A DNA stretch of 64,000 nucleotides from CAZABG01 sp964460985 (lineage in GTDB: Bacteria; Chlamydiota; Chlamydiia; Chlamydiales; Parachlamydiaceae). Every line of letters begins with the position of its first letter. Position 1 is the stretch's first letter. Made by a program: the position numbers and the translations under genes. The stretch lies in assembly GCA_964460985.1 (NCBI GenBank), contig CAYWQX010000002.1, positions 52,203-116,202 of the forward strand, written 5' to 3'. Of the stretch, positions 59,690 through 64,000 are shown piece after piece. Under the pieces are notes generated by a model. The model saw only the letters and a program-made list of their open reading frames with translations. It made no database searches and was not told where the DNA came from.

Positions 59690-59698
59690 ATGCAAATA
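59681..59698. other. perfect 18-bp palindrome over the start codon
   Basis: TATTTGCATATGCAAATA is its own reverse complement and contains the ATG of the 58385-59689 gene. It may be a DNA-binding site for a dimeric regulator or coincidence in AT-rich DNA. Confidence 0.45.
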
Positions 59699-59735
59699 GC
59701 TTATCGAAACAATACTAATTTAACAATTATTTTTT

Positions 59736-60923
59736 TTAAATTATAACTAATGCTAGCGGGTTTTCTAATAGTTTTTGAAGGGTTTTGAGGAACTCAGCGG
59801 CTTGGACGCCGTCTATAACTCGGTGATCGACCGAGAGGGTGAGATTCATCGTCTTGCCTGGGACGATCGCCCCTTTCTTGATAACCGGCTTATCGAGGAT
59901 GCCGCTTACTGCTAAGATCGCTGCTTGAGGGGGGTTGATAATGGCTTGAAATTCGGACACTCCAAACATGCCGAGATTAGAAACGGTAAAAGAGCCCCCT
60001 TGGAATTCGGCGGGTTGGAGTTTGCCCTCTTTAGCTTTTTTGGCAAGGCGGCGGATCTCTTCCGAAATTTCACCCACCGATTTGTGATCAGCTTGAGTTA
60101 CGATCGGGGTGATGAGTCCGCTTTCAACCGATACAGCGATCGAGACATCGATCGATTTATAGCGGATGATTGTTTGATTTTTGTCGTTAAAGCCAGAATT
60201 GATCACAGGGTGTGAACGGAGGGCAAGGGCTGCCCCTTTGACGACCAGATCATTGAATGAAACTTTTAAGTTCGCATGAGAGAGTTGCTCACGGAACAGA
60301 ACTAAAGGATCGGCATCAATCTCCAACGTGACGTAGAAATGTGGAATGGTATTTTTCGCTTGCTGGAGCCTCTGAGCAATCACTTTACGGACGGGCGTGA
60401 GTTTTTCCTCTTCGAACGATCCGGCAGGAGCAGTAGGCAGCGGCGCTTCTGCCTTTTTTTGAGGAAGATCACGGCTCACAATACGGCCGCCGGGACCTGT
60501 CCCCTCTAGATTGGAAAGATCGATCCCCTTTTCCGAGGCCAGTTTTTTGGCAAGCGGCGAGGCTTTGATGCGATTATCGGAAGGAGTCGTTTTTGCCTCT
60601 TCTTTTTTGACTTCCTGTTTGGGCTCTTGTGAAGGAGCCGTTTGAGGGGCTGTTTTTCCTTCAGGCTTTTCAAATTTAGCGTCGGCCGTTTCAGTGAAAA
60701 GGGCAATCGGTTGATTGACAGCCGCCTCGTCGCCCTCTTTCACTATAATTTCACGAAGATAGCCGCCATCCAGAGCATTGTGTTCAACGGTCGCTTTATC
60801 GGTAGAGACTTCGATAAGAAGATCGCCCGGCTCCACTTTATCTCCCACTTTCTTATGCCATTTAGCAATAACACCTGTCTCCATCGTGGGAGAGAGTTTT
60901 GGCATGGTGAGCGTGAACGACAT
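59736..60923 (-). CDS. pdhC: pyruvate dehydrogenase E2 (dihydrolipoamide acetyltransferase)
   Basis: A 395-residue E2 with one lipoyl domain (residues 1-78, lipoyl Lys43 in STDKATVE), an Ala/Pro/Lys linker, a peripheral-subunit-binding domain (about 118-152, KASPLAKKLASEKGIDLSNL) and a catalytic acetyltransferase domain (about 170-395) with catalytic His in VDHRVIDGVQAAEFL. Transfers acetyl groups to CoA. It is the last gene of pdhABC; pdhB stops 6 bp upstream. I see no E3 in the window. Confidence 0.96.
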   Translation of the reverse strand: MSFTLTMPKLSPTMETGVIAKWHKKVGDKVEPGDLLIEVSTDKATVEHNALDGGYLREIIVKEGDEAAVNQPIALFTETADAKFEKPEGKTAPQTAPSQEPKQEVKKEEAKTTPSDNRIKASPLAKKLASEKGIDLSNLEGTGPGGRIVSRDLPQKKAEAPLPTAPAGSFEEEKLTPVRKVIAQRLQQAKNTIPHFYVTLEIDADPLVLFREQLSHANLKVSFNDLVVKGAALALRSHPVINSGFNDKNQTIIRYKSIDVSIAVSVESGLITPIVTQADHKSVGEISEEIRRLAKKAKEGKLQPAEFQGGSFTVSNLGMFGVSEFQAIINPPQAAILAVSGILDKPVIKKGAIVPGKTMNLTLSVDHRVIDGVQAAEFLKTLQKLLENPLALVII

Positions 60924-60929
60924 GGGAAA

Positions 60930-61901
60930 TTACCTCAACACTTTTAAAATAGCTTCTTTAATTCGGTGAGCATTTGGAAGGGTCTCTTTTTCAAGAGGAA
61001 CCGAATAGGGCATCGGAGTATCCCTTTGACACACTCTTTCAATAGGAGCATCTAAATAATCAAAACAGGCCGATTGAATCTGAAAACCAAGCTCCGCAGA
61101 AATCCCTGCGAAGTAGTGCCCCTCTTCAACCAAAACCACATGATTCGTTTTCTGAACCGATTGAACGACAGTATCTATATCAAGGGGGCGAATGGAGCGC
61201 AAGTCAATTAATTCAACGCTGACATCAGGGAGCTCTTGGATCGCTTTGAGAGCATGGGTCACCATCCGGCTGTAGGCGATAACTGTGACTTGAGAGCCTT
61301 CCTGAACAACACGGGCTTTACCGAGCGGTACCAAATACTCGTCGGTCGGGATCTCCATCTTATCCCCATAAGCCAATTCAGACTCTAAGAAAAGAACCGG
61401 ATTGTTGCAGCGAATTGAGCTTTTCAAAAGACCTTTCGCATCGTAGGCATTACTTGGAGCGACTACATAAAGGCCGGGAAGATTGCCGTATAGAGCCTCC
61501 ACACAGTGCGAGTGCTGGGAGGAGACTTGAGCGGCAGCTCCGTTAGGCCCTCTAAAGACGATCGGCACTTTAAAACGGTTGCCGGACATATAATACATTT
61601 TAGCAGCGTTTGAGATGATCTGGTCTGCAGCGACAAACGAGAAGTTAAAACTCATAAATTCGATAATCGGTCGAAGACCTGTCATGGCAGCGCCAATCCC
61701 CACCCCTGCAAAGCCAAGCTCTGAAATCGGCGTATCGACAATGCGTTTAGGACCCCATTTTTCGAGTAAGCCTTTGGTCACCTTGTAGGCGCCATTATAC
61801 TCCCCCACCTCTTCCCCCATCACAAAAACGGCCGGATCGCGAGCCAATTCCTCATCGATCGCTTGGCGGAGAGCTTCACGAATATCTATCGTCTGCATCA
61901 T
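60930..61901 (-). CDS. pdhB: pyruvate dehydrogenase E1 beta subunit
   Basis: A 323-residue E1 beta with the family start IDIREALRQAIDEELARDPAV and blocks such as MGEEVGEYNGAYKVTKGL, PISELGFAGVGIGAAM, QHSHCVEALY and VAYSRMVTHAL. It forms the active heterotetramer with PdhA and supplies the pyrimidine side of the ThDP site. The start overlaps pdhA by ATGA, so the two subunits are translationally coupled. Confidence 0.96.
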   Translation of the reverse strand: MMQTIDIREALRQAIDEELARDPAVFVMGEEVGEYNGAYKVTKGLLEKWGPKRIVDTPISELGFAGVGIGAAMTGLRPIIEFMSFNFSFVAADQIISNAAKMYYMSGNRFKVPIVFRGPNGAAAQVSSQHSHCVEALYGNLPGLYVVAPSNAYDAKGLLKSSIRCNNPVLFLESELAYGDKMEIPTDEYLVPLGKARVVQEGSQVTVIAYSRMVTHALKAIQELPDVSVELIDLRSIRPLDIDTVVQSVQKTNHVVLVEEGHYFAGISAELGFQIQSACFDYLDAPIERVCQRDTPMPYSVPLEKETLPNAHRIKEAILKVLR

Positions 61902-62908
61902 ACATCCTCCGGAGCAAAGACATCTTGCTCTAAGGTGCCGACATCCGGCCAGGGGCTTTCGTCGGCAAAGGTCATGGCTTGAACGGCGATCTCACGATAT
62001 TTTTTATCGAGCTCCTTGAATTGATCTTCTGTGAGCATATTGTTTTCAATCATGGCTGTTTTCAATTTCAAGATCGGATCTCTCTCCATGTGCAGCTTAA
62101 GATCCTCTTTTGTGCGATAAAGACCCGGATCGGAAATCGAGTGCCCTTTAAATCGCTCGCCCACCGCCTCGACAAGCACCGGCCGTGAATCTTTCAACAT
62201 CTGTTCGTTAATCGCTTTAAAGGCGGCAAAGCAATTCAAGAAATCCATCCCGTCGATGGTGTAATCTTTCATCCCATAGCCGGATGCTTTTTGCTCGGCT
62301 AGAAGATGGACGCTATTGGCCCGCTTAAACGCGGTTCCCATGCCCCATTTATTATTTTCAATTACGTAGAGACAAGGAAGATTCCAAAGCGATGCCAAGT
62401 TAAGAGACTCGTGAAAAGAGCCTTGCGGAACAGCGCCATCGCCTAAAAAAGTAACGCTGATTTTTTTCTGTTCCAAGTACTTAATGGTAAATCCGGCCCC
62501 GGTTCCAATCGGAATTTGCCCCCCTACAATGCCATGTCCGCCGAGCATCCGATCGGTAAAGAAGTGCATCGAGCCCCCTCGCCCTTTGGCATTACCGGTC
62601 GACCGTCCATAGAGCTCAGCCATCAACTCTTGAGGAGTGGCTCCGAGCAAAAGAGCCATCGCATGGCAGCGATAGGAAGTCACCCACCAGTTATCAAGAC
62701 CGATCGCCATGATGGCGGCAGTTTGTATGGCCTCTTGTCCGATATAGGAGTGAAAAAATCCACCCACCTTGCCTTGAAGATAAGCCGATTCGGCTCGGGT
62801 TTCAAAATTACGAATGAGAAGCATTTTTTCTAGCGCTTCTAATAAAGTCTTTTGACCGAGCGACTGAATCAGGGAAGCATTATCCGATTTGAAATAGGTA
62901 TATCCCAT
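61898..62908 (-). CDS. pdhA: pyruvate dehydrogenase E1 alpha subunit
   Basis: A 336-residue E1 alpha that decarboxylates pyruvate using ThDP. The ThDP motif begins FLGDGAVPQGSFHESLNLAS and ends ENNKWGMGT, and the phosphate loop GGSMHFF and RCHAMALLLG blocks are present. ATG 62908 is used; an in-frame TTG lies at 62917. There is no Shine-Dalgarno; TAAAAT sits 8 nt before the ATG. In Chlamydia I recall pdhABC near lpxD, as here, though here about 5 kb of extra genes intervene. Confidence 0.95.
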   Translation of the reverse strand: MGYTYFKSDNASLIQSLGQKTLLEALEKMLLIRNFETRAESAYLQGKVGGFFHSYIGQEAIQTAAIMAIGLDNWWVTSYRCHAMALLLGATPQELMAELYGRSTGNAKGRGGSMHFFTDRMLGGHGIVGGQIPIGTGAGFTIKYLEQKKISVTFLGDGAVPQGSFHESLNLASLWNLPCLYVIENNKWGMGTAFKRANSVHLLAEQKASGYGMKDYTIDGMDFLNCFAAFKAINEQMLKDSRPVLVEAVGERFKGHSISDPGLYRTKEDLKLHMERDPILKLKTAMIENNMLTEDQFKELDKKYREIAVQAMTFADESPWPDVGTLEQDVFAPEDV

Positions 62909-62929
62909 ATAATTCAATTTTAAGCGTTA

Positions 62930-64000
62930 TTAAGAATTAGGAGCTAGAATAAGATCGGCCTCTTGTTCTTTTGCCGTCTCTTTTTCCCTAACTTCTTGAT
63001 CCACAACAGCTGTCACACAGGAATCGGACCATACATTGATCGCGCTCTCCAGCATATCGATCAAAGAATAGACCGGAAGGATGAGGCCCAAAATGTTTAA
63101 AGGGACGTTCATCGACGCTAAAAATGCAGAGGATAAGAAGAAGCATCCCATAGGAACGCCAGCATTACCGACAGCTGCGATCGTCGCAATAAAGATCCAG
63201 CCTACCATCTCCACATAAGAGAAGGTCATTCCGTTACTCATCGCTACAAATAAAACCGTTGTTAGAATAAAAGCGGCGCACGCATTCATATTGATGGTGG
63301 TGCAAAGAGGAAGAGAAAAACCTGCCACTTTACGGCTCACACCCGCTTTTTCTTCGGCGCATTTCACAGCCATCGGAAGAGCCGCTGCAGAGGACTTTGC
63401 CCAAAAGGCGACATTTAAAGCTTCCCACATCGATTTAAAAAGATGAAGAGGGCTTATCCCTTTCCATTTTAAAAAGATCGGTAGGACAATGGCCGCCTGA
63501 ATGACATTGGCCGCAAGAACGACTAATAAATAAAACCCTAAGCTTTCAATCGCCATCCCGCTTCTTAAATCACGGAAGAAAAGGGCAATAAAGGCCGCGG
63601 TGGCAAGAGGTATCAAGGAGATGATCCAGGTGGTAATCTTCATGATCGCTTGAAACAAGCTAGAAAAGATGCCATGCAGTAAAGTGCGGTTTTTTTCAGG
63701 CAAAGATAAAATCGACAAGCTCAAAAGCATCGCGATAAATAAAACGCCAATCACATTATTTTCAGCAAACGGTGTGATAATATTATTCGGAATCACCGTC
63801 TTCAAATAAGAGAAATAACTAATATTTTGAATCGCCTGAATCTCACCTGAACCGCTTGTAATCTGCGATCGCACCGGATCAATCGCGATGAATAACAGAA
63901 GGGCTACCATTGCCGCCACAACCGTTGTGAGAAGCGTATATTTTACGACCCTCTTGCCTAAATTGCGGATCTCCGCCACCGACCCCATGCTCGAAGCCGT
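62930..64000 (-). CDS. dicarboxylate/amino acid:cation symporter (DAACS), 5' end cut
   Basis: The C-terminal 350 or so residues of a GltP/GltT-family sodium or proton-coupled glutamate/aspartate symporter. The reading frame stays open to the window edge (TASSMGSVAEIR...), and the family normally has two more helices upstream, so the start lies outside. Conserved blocks include SSAAALPMAVKCAE (the serine-rich hairpin), NMNACAAFILTTVLF (the NMxGx substrate region) and GNAGVPMG. A short polar tail (EVREKETAKEQEADL) ends it. It lies 21 bp upstream of pdhA on the same strand. Confidence 0.88.
   Translation of the reverse strand, partial: TASSMGSVAEIRNLGKRVVKYTLLTTVVAAMVALLLFIAIDPVRSQITSGSGEIQAIQNISYFSYLKTVIPNNIITPFAENNVIGVLFIAMLLSLSILSLPEKNRTLLHGIFSSLFQAIMKITTWIISLIPLATAAFIALFFRDLRSGMAIESLGFYLLVVLAANVIQAAIVLPIFLKWKGISPLHLFKSMWEALNVAFWAKSSAAALPMAVKCAEEKAGVSRKVAGFSLPLCTTINMNACAAFILTTVLFVAMSNGMTFSYVEMVGWIFIATIAAVGNAGVPMGCFFLSSAFLASMNVPLNILGLILPVYSLIDMLESAINVWSDSCVTAVVDQEVREKETAKEQEADLILAPNS

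Noticed and set aside
1..64000. CRISPR arrays, insertion sequences, phage genes, rRNA or tRNA
   Set aside because: No regular spaced repeats, transposase or integrase motifs, or tRNA-like folds were seen on either strand; the only long repeat is the 709-bp duplication.

Overview
The window looks like the chromosome of a chlamydia-related bacterium (order Chlamydiales/Parachlamydiales, an amoeba- or animal-associated 'environmental' chlamydia rather than Chlamydia itself). The evidence is a cysteine-rich envelope cluster with an OmcB-type protein, an Hc2-like lysine-rich mini-histone, a type III secretion class II chaperone, a nucleotide-transporter-like protein fused to HEAT repeats, and several gene orders that I recall from Chlamydia trachomatis: tpiA-xseA-xseB-dxs, maf/HEAT protein/LptD-like, folD-apbE...recF-dnaN-smpB, and acpP-fabG-fabD-fabH/recR-bamA-skp-lpxD...pdhABC. 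Genus or species cannot be fixed from the sequence alone.

Layout. 1-1.2 kb: edge of a nucleotide-sugar locus (GNAT fragment, SpsF-like cytidylyltransferase) and the Hc2-like gene. 1.3-8.1 kb: a secreted DUF1254/DUF1214 protein, secG-tpiA (minus), and the overlapping xseA-xseB-dxs-nadK operon. 8.3-10.8 kb: two small Cys-rich lipoproteins, OmcB and a strong terminator. 10.9-22.1 kb: a large unknown protein with a CX5R phosphatase-like loop, then a dense operon-like run (small ORF, maf, HEAT-repeat protein, LptD-like protein, ugd, prenyl synthase, sugar transferase, MreD-like protein, rarA). 22.1-26.8 kb: two secreted paralogues flanking an exported GH3/NagZ-like enzyme, then folD-apbE. 26.8-32.6 kb: unknown protein, SycD-like chaperone, small ORF, recF, dnaN (minus) facing smpB, rlmH (plus). 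32.6-36.4 kb: PIN/TRAM protein, acpS, an unknown gene, an outer-membrane-like protein and trxB. 36.4-46.3 kb: an NTT-HEAT / cNMP-binding / RsbU-like cassette, a sodium symporter followed by a perfect 709-bp tandem duplication, a Ser/Thr kinase and a bicupin. 46.3-50.0 kb: beta-barrel protein and the fatty-acid synthesis operon (minus). 50.1-54.8 kb: recR, bamA, skp, lpxD (plus). 54.8-59.7 kb: an accessory island of unknown, Inc-like and TPR-like proteins. 59.7-64 kb: pdhABC and the edge of a dicarboxylate/glutamate symporter (minus).

Much of the content is envelope building (LptD-like, BamA, Skp, LpxD, OmcB, sugar transferase, Ugd), type II fatty-acid synthesis leading to lipid A, pyruvate dehydrogenase supplying acetyl-CoA, and DNA repair/replication (XseAB, RarA, RecF, RecR, DnaN). 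Genes are tightly packed: many neighbours overlap by ATGA, and several convergent pairs overlap at their 3' ends. No gene-free stretch exceeds about 260 bases (the longest is the omcB leader, 8808-9067). I saw no rRNA, tRNA, CRISPR array, insertion sequence or phage gene.

Most interesting items: the NTT-HEAT/CNB/degenerate-PP2C cassette (36.4-41.1 kb), a cryptic CX5R phosphatase-like protein (10.9-13.0 kb), the recent 709-bp duplication (42.2-43.6 kb), the paralogous secreted pair around the GH3 gene, the accessory island before pdhC, and a recurring promoter architecture in which the -10 box lies only 6-9 nt before the start codon with no Shine-Dalgarno, suggesting leaderless mRNAs.
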